The notes below the pieces were generated by a model that saw only the letters and a program-made list of their open reading frames with translations, was not told the origin of the DNA and searched no databases. This document shows, one piece after another, positions 11,043-22,276 of a stretch of 64,000 bases of DNA (the first letter of the stretch is position 1; each line of letters starts with the position of its first letter). Source of the stretch: Phycomyces nitens (Eukaryota; Mucoromycota; Mucoromycetes; Mucorales; Phycomycetaceae). The position numbers were made by a program, and so were the translations under genes. The DNA lies in assembly GCA_022702545.1 (NCBI GenBank), contig JAHRBC010000002.1:6758001-6822000 (forward strand). The letters are read 5' to 3'.

Positions 11043-13897
11043 TTAACAAGCATAGACCTCGACTGCCTCTGCCATCAATTGGTCCAAGGCTTCTTCTAAT
11101 TGCTCCAGCCTCTCTTGATGCTCCTTATAGACCTCTAGGATCTCTGTGCGCAATGGGGCCGATGTGCCTCGTGAAGATCTCTTTTGGGTCTCGTCTTCGT
11201 AGCGCACAGCCCCACGAATCATCATCATCATGTCTTCCATTCCAAAATCATCGCAAAAGATCATTGAATCAATGTCTTTGCGAATCGGCGGCTTTGGCTG
11301 AATGGGCTCAACAACAGGTGACGGTGTAGGCTGTCTGGTAACCGAATGGGACAATAGGCTGTCTACAGGACTAGATGTCAGGGTGCGGTTGGGCATGGGG
11401 GCAGCAGTGGTGGGAGTGTCGTCTCGGTTCGGCATGGGAGTGTCCTGACGAATGGGACGGGGAGGGCGAGCTAATGACACAAATGAATATCAGTTGATTG
11501 TCTGTCAATGGTAGTTTTATGATCATCTTACCTGGCTTGGTGGTGTCTGGTGCTGCGACTGATCCAATGCGACGGAGGATAAAGGAGAGTTCGTCTTGTT
11601 GAGGGGGGTGGATTGTGGAAGACATTGAGCTAATCGAGGATCTGTCTGGATTGCTGATGCTGCGACGGTTGGATATTGGTGGCATACGGTCCCCAAACAC
11701 GGCCTGAATGGAATCTTCAGGGGAAAGGAGTTGCTCTGGAATCATAGGGTTGTGTGTGTGTGTTTTTTTGTTTTAGTTTAGATGTAAAGTTTGTCTTTGT
11801 TTAGCTATCAAAATTAAATGCACAAGTGCTGTTGTGTATTTCAACTTACCTTGACCATGCTGACATATGGCAAGACGGTAGAGGACAGCTGGACTTTTCC
11901 CCTGCGTCTGCAGGGATTCAACTGGCTCATCAATGTCCTGACTGACTGATACATGGAACTTTTCAAGCAACAGAGTCGTAACTTCAGACACTAGCATCCA
12001 AGGACCAACGCTCACTAGCTTGTCTTGGCGGGCCTGGGTGATCTGGGAGGTCTGGGAAGCCTGGGATGCCTGGGTGGTCTCGGACGGCAGACACACCTTG
12101 ATCTTGATCAAACCGCCCTTTTCCTCGCGGCGTAACTTTGAATTCAGATAGAAACGGACAGATTCAGGATCTACACCATCTTTTGGGCGGCCCATGTGTG
12201 GCACACTGTCAGTAGTAGACATCAACTGGGATATCCGACGGGCCTTTTTGAGGGATGGCATTGGTGTGCTCAGATGAGCAGTAAGGGTGTGATAGATTGC
12301 CAAGGGTTTATCAGACGCCAAGAGGGTATAGACATCCCCATCAACACCCTTGACAGTCAAGAAGTACTCGACGCCCTCTTGTTCGGGCATCTCTCCATGC
12401 GTCACAAAGTCCTGCACGGCCTGCTCAACAAGGTCAGAAGCAGTGGTATTTGCAGTTGCCCGCAGGATAAGCGAATCCATTTCGGAAGGAATTGTGCCTG
12501 CATAGATGGTCAGGGCAGTCTGTTGGGAATCCTCGCTCTCACGTCGACTGGAATCGATGCTAAGAGGGCGCTCACGGTCAGAATATGCAATGCTCACAGG
12601 ACGCTCTCTTTCAGAGTACCCAGTCGACTGGGAGTTTAGGGAAGCCGTGTCGATTACGCTGTCTGTGGACTGGCGGTCCTTCTTCTTCTTGTCCTTTGAA
12701 CGTGAAAAGAACTTTCGAATGCTGTTGCGCTCCTTGCGTTCTCTGGGTCTGTTGGTTGATTCTGTGTCTGCATCCAGATCAATGTCGGCTGCAATGCTGC
12801 TCATTAGCTGATCAATCGTATTGCGTCTTGGTTTATCATCTACGGACGATTGATCATCCATATCACGAGCAATGTTTGGTGTAAGGGAGATCCTGATCGT
12901 ATCTGACTCGGATGCCAGTGTGTCGTTGAATGTCAGGGGGGCCCGGATGGGTTCTGGGGACTCTACTGGACGGACATCGATGATCGACCCTTCACTCATA
13001 CGACGACTAATGGATGGCTCGTCTGGAAAGTGGTCCAAGGTAAGAGATCCTTCCTGGTAGTCTTCGATGCCATACATCTGGCGTTCCTCCATAAATTCAT
13101 AGTCATCGTCCGAGCTTTCTTCACTCGAGCTCTCTGAGGACACCATTGTCTCTTGCCATTCTTCAAACTCTTCTTCAAAATCCTCGTCATCACTTGAGCC
13201 AACAATCACTTGTGCCTGGAATTTGACACCTTTGGATAGGGTCACCTTTTTGGTGGACAGTGGTTTGCTAGAAGGAGGAGCAGGGAATGCGTCTTGGATG
13301 TCTCTGCGGGTCAACTAATTCAATTTTAGAGAGAGAGAGGGTGGTAATAAGCCAACAATTCTTTGCAACTGCTTCGTACCTCTATATTGCGATGGGAGTT
13401 TAGTCTGGCCAGTCTTTCATAGGGTGTCTATAAGGGTTGCAGCCATATTAGTCCACAGCCAGCTGCCTGTCTGTGCCTACTTCAATATGTTCTGCGGGAA
13501 TATAGCCAATCTCTGCTGTCTTGAGCACCTTGATAAGCCACCAGTACGAGTTGGTGTCATCCAGCAAGGTCAGGGCATCTCCCTTGACAACGGATGCCTG
13601 GCCTTCGACAGTGGCAGCAAAGGTGTGCAGAGTATAGACGAGATCAAAGTCGATGTTTGGGTCGGGGATACTCAGGACAGATTCGACATCGTCTTCATCC
13701 TCTGGGTCTAGGTTGTCTTGGCTGTCTTGGTCGTCTTGGGTATCTTTGATTTCATCATCGTCATCGTCGTCCTGGTCGGGTTCATTGTCGTCATCCATTG
13801 CATCGTCGTATAATGAATGACTGTCTACTGATCCATATGTAGACTCATCGCCTTTGTAGCCTGTTAGGCGCCTGCCGTCTCTTGTTGTAGAGGGCAT
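11043..13897 (-). CDS. Tea4/Bud14-like SH3 cell-polarity protein
   Basis: Five exons join in frame to 853 aa: 13897-13481, 13427-13380, 13314-11850, 11735-11532 and 11470-11043. An acidic N-terminus precedes an SH3 domain at about residues 84-139 (VYTLHTFAATVEGQASVVKG, SYWWLIKVL, IGYIPAEHIE). This is followed by the conserved tail TPYERLARLNSHRN, which spans the 48-bp second exon. Residues about 183-187 (KGVKF) fit a protein-phosphatase-1 docking motif, followed by an acidic block (DDEDFEEEFEEW). This is the arrangement of fission-yeast Tea4 and budding-yeast Bud14, which bring PP1 to growth sites. A ubiquitin-like or Ras-association-like segment is likely at about 422-520 (ALTIYAGTIPSEMDSLILRA). 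The C-terminus ends in a short coiled coil. Family assignment rests on the SH3 plus its downstream tail; orthology to one named gene is not proven. Confidence 0.75.
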
Positions 13898-14583
13898 TTC
13901 TGATCATATAAAAAAAAAGGAAGGGAAGGGAAGGGAAAGTTAAAGGGATATTGATTGTCGGAGCACCCAATATAAAGTACACACTATTATTATTATTATT
14001 ATATGTGTTTTTTGGTAGCGCATGTAGCACAATTATGTTTGCAATAAGACGCTCGTCCATTTCTGTCTCGAGAGCATGCAATTGATTATTTTGATGTATT
14101 TGTAGGACGATTTATATTGATTTTTTTATTTTTTCAAATGTGAATATCTTTGCTGGGTCACAGTCAATCCAATCAATAGTGTCAGACTCTAAAGAGCACT
14201 GTACGGTTGCGTGGAATGAGATCATCTAGTCTGGATAGAATTATCCCTTTGAAGGAGACTCTCTCTTTTTTTAAAATATATACACACACACACAAAATAT
14301 ATAATATATATATACAATATATATAAAATCAAATGAATGAATCGGTTCAGGACCGCTCGCTCATTCTTGTACGAGCCATGTACGACAGACAATTAAGTTT
14401 GACACCTAATTCTCTAGCCTTGATGATTTCTGAGCCAGCCAATCCAAAATATATATATATGTGTATATGTATATATAAAGAGCTCTTTAACCCCTCTCTC
14501 CTTATATACACTTTATATTCTGGGCACCTTTTTTCTTTACACCCTAACCCACCGACACTTTCTCTCTTTCTCTCTCTTTGACT
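13898..14583. other. Spacer upstream of SH3 polarity gene
   Basis: Contains the presumed promoter of the minus-strand SH3 gene and the 3' UTR of the next minus-strand gene. AT-rich with GGGAA repeats near 13920-13936, a TTA run, and TA/CA repeats. No convincing gene is seen. Confidence 0.5.
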
Positions 14584-15036
14584 TTACTCGCTCAAGTGCA
14601 CCAAACCAAACGACATCTTGATGGTTTCAGGCACAAAAATCCAAGTAAAAAAATAAATCACCAATGATAATAAAATAGCAATAATCTTTTTTTTAAAGGG
14701 GAAGAATGGCCGTTCCTGAATTTCATTAAAAGCAATCGTTTTCCTCTCTTCCTTGTTCTCCTTTGAGCGGTCTAGAGCGTCTCCTTTCTTGCCCCTCTTG
14801 TATACTTTACGATTATCAATCAATTGCCTTTTTACCATCTAAATCTATATGAATCTATACATGCTTTTTTTATTATAAGAAAAAACTGTTATTATTATTT
14901 TGCAACCACCGGAAGGCTGTCCAAATACTCACCACATCTCTAGCTACCACTAGATACCCAATCTCAATAAGCATCTGTGGGATCACATTTGGCTTTATTC
15001 TTTTTGGATCAAATTGAGCATCATACTGCCTTGTAT
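14584..15036 (-). CDS. Small membrane protein, 3' exons only (start not resolved)
   Basis: Two exons are supported: 15036-14933 and 14838-14584, joined in frame by a GTGAGT donor and a TTTAG acceptor. Together they encode about 118 residues: a conserved-looking stretch (RQYDAQFDPKRIKPNVIPQM, then LIEIGYLVVARDV), a very basic middle (RKVYKRGKKGDALDRSKENK), and a C-terminal hydrophobic helix (IIAILLSLVIYFFTWIFV) before PETIKMSFGLVHLSE. It looks like a small single-span membrane protein with a basic cytosolic side. The first exon, which must supply one base to the split codon, was not found: no minus-strand ATG in a usable frame occurs up to the RAX2 start at 15226, so the 5' end may overlap that gene or be non-canonical. 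The family is not recognised. Confidence 0.5.
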
Positions 15037-15225
15037 CTGGGAGTCAATCGGTTAATATAATTTTATGGTTACGCACCTTTTTTTTTATATATATATAAAT
15101 ATATTTTATATGTATATATATATATATATATACTTTTATTATTATTATTTGTTCTGTTCTACCTTGCTCCCTTGTAGATTCGTGGAGTCCTTTACATCAA
15201 TCGTTCTTTCTGTAGAACGACAAAG

Positions 15226-18200
15226 ATGAGCAGGAAACACGCCCTTGGTCGATATATACCATTCATCCTTTTAATCACCCACGTTTATGGCCAACCATTC
15301 ACCACACCGACGATCAATCTCGATGCAGTTGGCCAATTGGGATTCACTGGCAACTACGCTGGCCTGTCTCCATTTGTCGATAGCCAGCAATTCGAGACCG
15401 GAACAAGTCTCTCATCACTAGTCCTCTCAAACAACAACACCTACACACGCATCGCTTCTTCAAATGGCGACATTCTAGCCACATGTACATTGCAACGTAC
15501 AGATAACCAGATGGACATCTTCATTGGTGGCAACTTTACCATCATCAACAATACCACCCTACATTACATTGCCCGGTTTGATTCCCAGACCCATACCCTC
15601 ACTGCTCTTGACCAAGGCCTGGATGGCCCTGTCCAGGCACTCTATTGCGACCAGGAGACCAACAGTGTCTATGTTGGAGGTGATTTTGATACCCCAATCC
15701 AGACATCATCATCCAATGCATCGTCTGTGTTTGGCAAGAGTGCCTTGTGGCAAAACGATGCCTGGACTGCCCTGCCCTGGAAAGGATTCAATGGTCCTGT
15801 CTATACCATCACTGCCAACAAGAAAAAGAAGACGATCTTGTTTGGTGGTTTATTTGATGCCACAGGGGATGGGCAGTACTACAATGCCAACAGCAGCCAG
15901 ATTGTCAACCTTGGAGGTTCTACAGTATGTGAGGATCAAGAAAACCAAAAAACAGCTTGAATAGCCTAATCAAATCCTTGTCTTATAGACCCTTGGATCT
16001 GGTAATGGTGCACTGGCAACCGGTCTTGGCAACCCTGCCAATATCGTGTGCTCCAATAATACCCTGCCTGTGCCGGATACCCCATGGCTGCTCCAAAAGG
16101 GCGTCCCGGGGTACTGGGAGGCAACCTTTGCGTATTCGATCCAGCCCTCGCTGTTCCGTATCAGTAACACTCATTATGACGGAAGAGGCACAAATTCATT
16201 TAGGTAACCTTGCCAAAAAAATAATAATTGATCAATGATTTGCTACTTTTATATGTGTGCTTTTTTCTGAACCTGGTGAATATTTAGTATTATTGCTCTA
16301 GGATCAAATGAATATTTTGAGCTATCCTATCTTGATCCCGTAACCCAACAGACTGTGATATGCTCTGAAGAATGCCACCTGTCCAATGACACCACAATCG
16401 CCTTTCAAGACTTTACGGTCGTCAGTCCGTACATCACCACTGGTGTCAGGATCAATGTCGATTCCTGGTACGGTTCGGGCGGTGGGCTTGGCAGTGTACA
16501 GATCTTTCAATCAGGTAATTATTATTATTATTATTGGCACAATCAACATCACTTAACTAACGATCCTAAACACTCCTTTATCATTGTATATCCTCACCAT
16601 TCTAGATATCGCATTGCATGCCCATCTTGGAGACACAAATGGCCAGTGTACATCCTCAATTACCCCCTCTACAACAATTGTCGGTAATTGGGTAGAAAAA
16701 TATGTGTTTGGAACCTACCAAAACTTCTTGACCTCCACATTTTCTTCGTCTGACCTTGCTACTACTGATGCCTCTATTCTCTATACGCCGTAAGCACAAA
16801 CAATGAGAACAATAGTAGTAATCTACGCCTTTTTTAGAACGTGCATTCAACTAAACTATATGCACATAACCTTAATTTATTTTTTATTATTTTTTGCCTT
16901 TTAGCTATATCCCAGTTCAAGGCCAATACGCTATTTATGCCACAACCCCGGGCTGTGTTGGAAGTTCGACCTGCAATGACCGGACTCAGATCGAACTCAC
17001 CGTGACACCATCGCCGGGCAACAGTACTGTGTTTTTTGTAGATCAAGCAGTAACAGAGGACACCCGGACATTGATCTACAGTGGGTTCCTGTCTGCAACC
17101 ACATCAAGCTTCCAGCCTACTGTTTTATTAAACGTGGCCACAAATGCCATTGCTCCCAGTAGTGGCACGGTTAGCTTGGTGGCAACCTCTCTTGAGTTCA
17201 TCAAGAATGGAACCGGTGTTACGCTTGTCAGTGTGCTAGAGTATAGCCCACAAAACTATACGCTCAATATTGTGCCCTCTTGGAGACCTTTGGCTGGTTA
17301 GTATTGGCCTTTTTTTTTTGGAGGGGGGGTTTTGAATGTGTTTGTGGATTGACACGGATTTTATACTAGAACAACTCTTGCATGGCTCTACTGTGCGCTC
17401 AATTGATGCCTCGCAGGGAGATGTGCTGTATATCGGTGGCCAGTTTGTTGGCATAAATGATGTGTACCGCAACATTGTCGCCTATGATTACCTTTCGCTC
17501 GGAGGTCAGCTGAGACCTCTTAATGAAGTCGGGTTGACGGGCAATGTGACTTGCTTGCAGCTTGTTGGATCAAGTAAGTTCCTTTAAATGGGGAGGGGGT
17601 GCCCACATTCAATCTATACTCATGATTCAATAGGTCTATTTGCGGGCGGTTCATTTGATTCCACGGTTACTGGAACCCAGGCACTCGGAAACGTGGCTCG
17701 GTTCGATCTAGTCTCCAATAAATGGGAAGCTCTTGGAATGGTAGGGTTTGCATGTCTTTTAAAATATTTTTTTATCCATTGGATTCAATAACTGAAATCA
17801 ATGGTCGTCCAAAAGGGTCTAGATGGTCCTGTGGAATCAATCGTGCTATCAGACACCACCATTACCTTCTCTGGAAAAATGTCACGCATAATCACAGAAG
17901 CCAATTCAACTGCACCCATGGCAGCCGGAAATGCACTTTGGGACATCACAAATAACCAGTGGATCGACCGTTCGTCTCTAATTGTCGGAACTATTCGGTC
18001 GTCCATACCGTTGAATGCAAATGACAAGCTCTGGATAGGCGGGATTCGCAGTGCCCAAACCTACCTTTCAAGCGGTCTGGCTTCCCTAGGCATCAACAGC
18101 ATATGGTCGCCTCATGTGTTTGGAAACGATCCCAATGCAGTCATCAACACGGGCTTGTTCTGGCACAACACTACCCAGCCTGGTACCAATATCACGGTAA

Positions 18201-20062
18201 TGATCATTGGCGGAAAGTTCAAGATATCAGACAGCATATCAAACCTGGCCATGTACAAGGACGGCGGCTGGACAGGAATCGGCCAACTCGATGGAGAAGT
18301 GCGTGCCCTGAAGCTTTTGAATGACAAGCTCTTGATTGGCGGTGAGTTTGGGGGCAGGTTCTACAACAGCCAGCCAAAGAGTTTTGCGATTTATGATCTG
18401 CTTGCCGAGACAAATGTGGATACGATTGGTGTCTATGGTTCTGGAGGCCAAGTAGGACGTATCAATGTGATCCAGGTCAATGGAAACAGCAACATAGTCA
18501 ATGTGGCCGGCAATTTCAGCCTGGCTGGATCGTTGGAATGCCCATCAGTCTGTTCATTGAATACCAATACCCTTCAGTGGGATAAGGTCGCCCAGGGTCT
18601 ACAGGGCCAAGTGTATGACATGACTACCTTTGATGGTCGTATGATAGTAGTCGGCGATTTGCAGGTCAACAATCAACATACTTTTATTGCCGAAATAAGG
18701 GATCAGTCAAGTACTTGGGCCGTGCCTGCGGATATGCAATCTACTGAACTAGGCATCCCGACCACACTGCTTAGCATGCCAAAAAAGGTATTGATTGCTG
18801 GAAGGTAAATTGACAAGAGCTAGAATCAAGCATTCGTGTATGTATACATATTTGACATTGGGCTCTATTAGCAACTCTACGTCTGGGTATCTTGGCACTT
18901 GGGATGGCACAAAATACACTGATCTTGGTAAGAATAGGTACAATGTAAACACAATATTCAGCAGCACCTAATTAATTGTTTTTTTTTTAAATATATTTTT
19001 TGAAAAGGATCAAATCTTGGTCCTTCAAGTGACATTCGACAGCTCCTCTATATTCCAATCACATCTTCTCCCAACGATGATCGGTTCCCAGAGAATTCAG
19101 AGGATATGCTTATGGTTGTTGGCCATCTGGACATTGCGCCCTTTGGTAATGTGAGTGCAGCCTTGTACGATGGATCTACTTGGTATCCATATGTCTTGAC
19201 TTCCCAAAGAGACGGTTCGCCTGGAACCATTCAGCATCTGTTCCATGAATCTCCGTGCTGCACAGTGAGCAATGTTGTCCGTAAGTGTATATATTATTAC
19301 CAAAAAAGAAGAAGAATAGCATTCAATTAAGCCCTTCTTCTTTTTTGTTTTTTGTTTTGAATAGGACATTTGCCGATACCTGCAGTAATCTTGATTTCTA
19401 TTGCCATTTCTCTTGGAATAATCTTTACAATGGTTCTATGTGCACTATGCTTTGTGTTCATCCGCAGACGCAACTCTGTTCGACATGAGCCTGAACCAAT
19501 GCCACCATGGGCGTCTGGGCGTCGTGCCTCGACATTGATTGCCATGCTGGATGCCGCACAACTCGGAGTTCTTGGAGCCGGTGCAGGTGGCTATGCTGGA
19601 GACACTCTTACCAACAAAGAAAAGGCTGGGTATGCAAACCAGAACCCGTCTTCTGAGATGCGTGAAAATATGGCCGAAACACCTTTTATAACCAATACCC
19701 ACGATCGAATTGGAGCCGGACCGGTAACCTTTGCCGCCATGTTGTCTGCGGCTGTGGCAAAGAGAACAGAAAGTGGGCCCGATGCGCCCGTGAGTGAGGA
19801 TTGTCCGTGCTTGTTTTATGCAAAGTATCCATTTGATGCCAAGGAGTATGGAGAACTTGGGTTTGATGCAAACGAGACCATCATTGTCACTGACATGAGC
19901 GATAATGTGTGGTGGATGGGCTATAAAGATGATGGTAAGCGTACCAGTTATTGATGAAATTTCCTATACTGACTGACATTTGTGTATGTGTATATAGGTA
20001 CCGGAAAACCTGTCTCGGGCCTGTTTCCTAGCAACTATGTATCAAATACAAAGGCTTGGTAA
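15226..20062 (+). CDS. RAX2: RAX2-like polarity landmark protein with C-terminal SH3 domain
   Basis: Twelve exons join in frame to 1326 aa: 15226-15924, 15989-16203, 16288-16514, 16606-16789, 16905-17296, 17370-17573, 17634-17740, 17816-18804, 18872-18927, 19008-19280, 19365-19934 and 19998-20062. A signal peptide (RYIPFILLITHVYG) starts the protein. The large outer part has repeated beta-propeller/kelch-like units with GLDGPV and IGGxF-type motifs, characteristic of Rax2. A single transmembrane helix lies at about residues 1120-1144, followed by RRR. Rax2 in yeast marks division sites at the cell cortex and acts with Rax1. Here the cytoplasmic tail of about 180 residues ends in a full SH3 domain (about 1262-1320: LFYAKYPFDAKEYGELGF, NVWWMGY, GLFPSNYV). 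Budding-yeast Rax2 has only a short tail with no SH3, so the SH3 could directly recruit cortical partners; that is inference. Confidence 0.87.
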
Positions 20063-21664
20063 AAAAAAGGAAACTGACCTTGTTTTTTGGAAAGTTTTCA
20101 CGACTATATATATATATATATGCACATATATATATATATAGTTATATTGTCATTTATCTATACACCCATACCCTCTTTATATCTGTCTATCTATATTTAC
20201 CTTGTCTTTTTTTTTCCACATACCTCAGAGTATTTTCTAAAGCAAATTACTCGCACCAAGAGGCAGTAATCAAACTCTCCATATCCATGTCTTTATTGTC
20301 AACCTAGTTTATTTAATAGAATCTAATATTCTACCCTTGACCTCAAGGCTATTATTTTATTTTATTTTTATTTATTTTATTTTTATTTTATTTGCATCAT
20401 GATACCGTGCAGCATACCATATTAAATATTGTTCTTTTTCTCTCTCTTTCTCTCTTTCTTTATCTAAATGTTTTGTCTCTAATGAGCAAGTAAACCAGAT
20501 ATTAATATTGACATGTATACTTGTATATCAGCAGCAACTATTTCTCACATTTATTGTTTTATTCTTCTGGACCTAAACCATCATCATGTTGTTATACCCC
20601 AATAATGGCCAGATTAACATCTACACACATTCAAACACAAATCCTAAACCTGGGCTGCGGTATCAGGACTTTGGGTTTCATTCTTGACAGCACAACATAA
20701 CAGACAGGCAAATATACTACAACCAACATTAATACCAAACAACCATCCTTCTTGACTGTCTTTACCATCCAATGCAACACGGGTCCTTTGGTTTTGAAGT
20801 TATTGGCTGAACTGCCACACTGGAAGGTGGAGGTGTGGGCAAGTACGAAAATTCTAGCCAAAGTATCAACACCCATCACTTTTTTTTTAAAAAAAAAACA
20901 TCATCATGTTGGCCATTTGGGTTACCAAGACTTGATTCTTTTGGTGTGCTTTGAAATGGCTGGGGTGTATAGTATCGATCGGGAACCTTGGTTGCCTTTG
21001 TGGTTATTGTGTATGGCTTTAGGCTATCACTCATCAAAGTCGGAATGGGATAAGCTTTTGTGGAAAGAAGTCAATCAATAGGAAGCAACAATAATACATG
21101 TTTATATAGCCAAATGATTCCTGGTCCTGTTTTTGGGTATAGCAATTGGAGTCAGTTTTTAGAAGGACAACAACAAGCGGCCTTTGGTCGATAATTATTG
21201 TGTCCGTGTCACCAGAGTAATACCCTTTTTTTTTTGCTGCTGCTGTTGTTGTTGTTGAAAAATACAAGACTTGCAAAAAGATAAATAAAAACGTTAATTT
21301 GTAGGGCTAAGATCAATTCAAGTTTGCAGAGTGGAATGGACAGAACCTCCCATGGTTTTGCAAGTATATTTTTTGTTTGGTATATACCAACACTTGACCT
21401 TTTGGAATACATTGCAATCTGTAGTTTCTTGTCATACGTCGAGTAGTGCAAATTAAAGAAACATTGGTTATTCACACAGCAAAACTAAAAGCAATAACAT
21501 CACTAGAGTCTAGATATTTTGGGATGAATACAAAATGTATAATAATGCTAATTAGCTTGATAATAGTTTTTTTTAAGTGTCTGTATATACTTTTTGGAAT
21601 CCATATTTCCTACAAAAGAAACAGCCCCAGCTATCAAGAACCCGCCTTCAAACTTCATGCTTGT
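20063..21664. other. Spacer at the boundary of conserved and accessory regions
   Basis: Contains the RAX2 3' UTR, TA repeats, and TTTTA repeats near 20354-20392. A T8/A9 palindrome-like run lies at about 20881-20899. Short frames here show no recognisable protein. The last part adjoins a Tc1 relic. Confidence 0.5.
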
Positions 21665-22070
21665 TTATAAGTAATAAAGACCAGTATTGGTGTACAAATG
21701 AGTCTTTTGGTACCCATCACTTTTATGAAGCTTGAAATGGGTTTCCTCATACCAAATGATGGAGTTGGATCTTGGCCATTTCAAATGCTTTGTTTGGTTT
21801 TCCTTGGAGATCCTGGGAAGTTTTGTTAATCTCCAAGAGTATATTACTTTACAAAGAAATCTATGGAAAGTCTGGGCCAATGTAGATGTGGAAGGAATAT
21901 TTATCAGAGCCTTAATTATCTGTGCTGGATTCTTTAAGATATCCCGAATACCATCTCTTGCGTCCCTCTCTGTAAGCTTCAGATACCAGGTTAATTTTTG
22001 TTTAGAATCTTTTATAAACTACGGCTTCTCTGTAGTCCTTAATTTTTCGTTACAGCAGGCTTGCAAACAT
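21665..22070 (-). pseudogene. Tc1/mariner-type transposase relic
   Basis: Minus-strand translation gives KLTERDARDGIRDILKNPAQ, then LAQTFHRFLCKVIYSW, then LPRISKENQTKHLKWPR, then IIWYEETHFKLHKSDGYQKT. The order matches the helix-turn-helix end and first catalytic-Asp region of Tc1-family DDE transposases, where W-x-D/E-ETHF-x-LHKSDG is a common pattern. The Asp of the usual WSDET is Glu here. The copy has a stop upstream, lacks the later DDE residues and shows no terminal repeats, so it is a decayed fragment. Confidence 0.65.
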
Positions 22071-22276
22071 TGACATTTTTGATAATATCTTATTACTTGA
22101 TGCTATTTACAGTGCTCCCTACACAATTATGGCGCGGGTAACATGTTTAATCTTTTTTTATTATTAGTTCTTTTAAATGGAGAATTCAGAAAACAATACA
22201 GTGTTTTTTTTTGCTTTTTGTATTTAAAAGAAAAAGCCAAACTTCAAGTTTAATGAATTTTAAAACCTTTTTCTTT

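Noticed and set aside
20096..20170. Candidate tRNA or structured RNA in the AT-rich spacer after RAX2
   Set aside because: Only TA repeats form the apparent stems; no T-loop (GGTTCGA-type) sequence was found here or elsewhere in the window.
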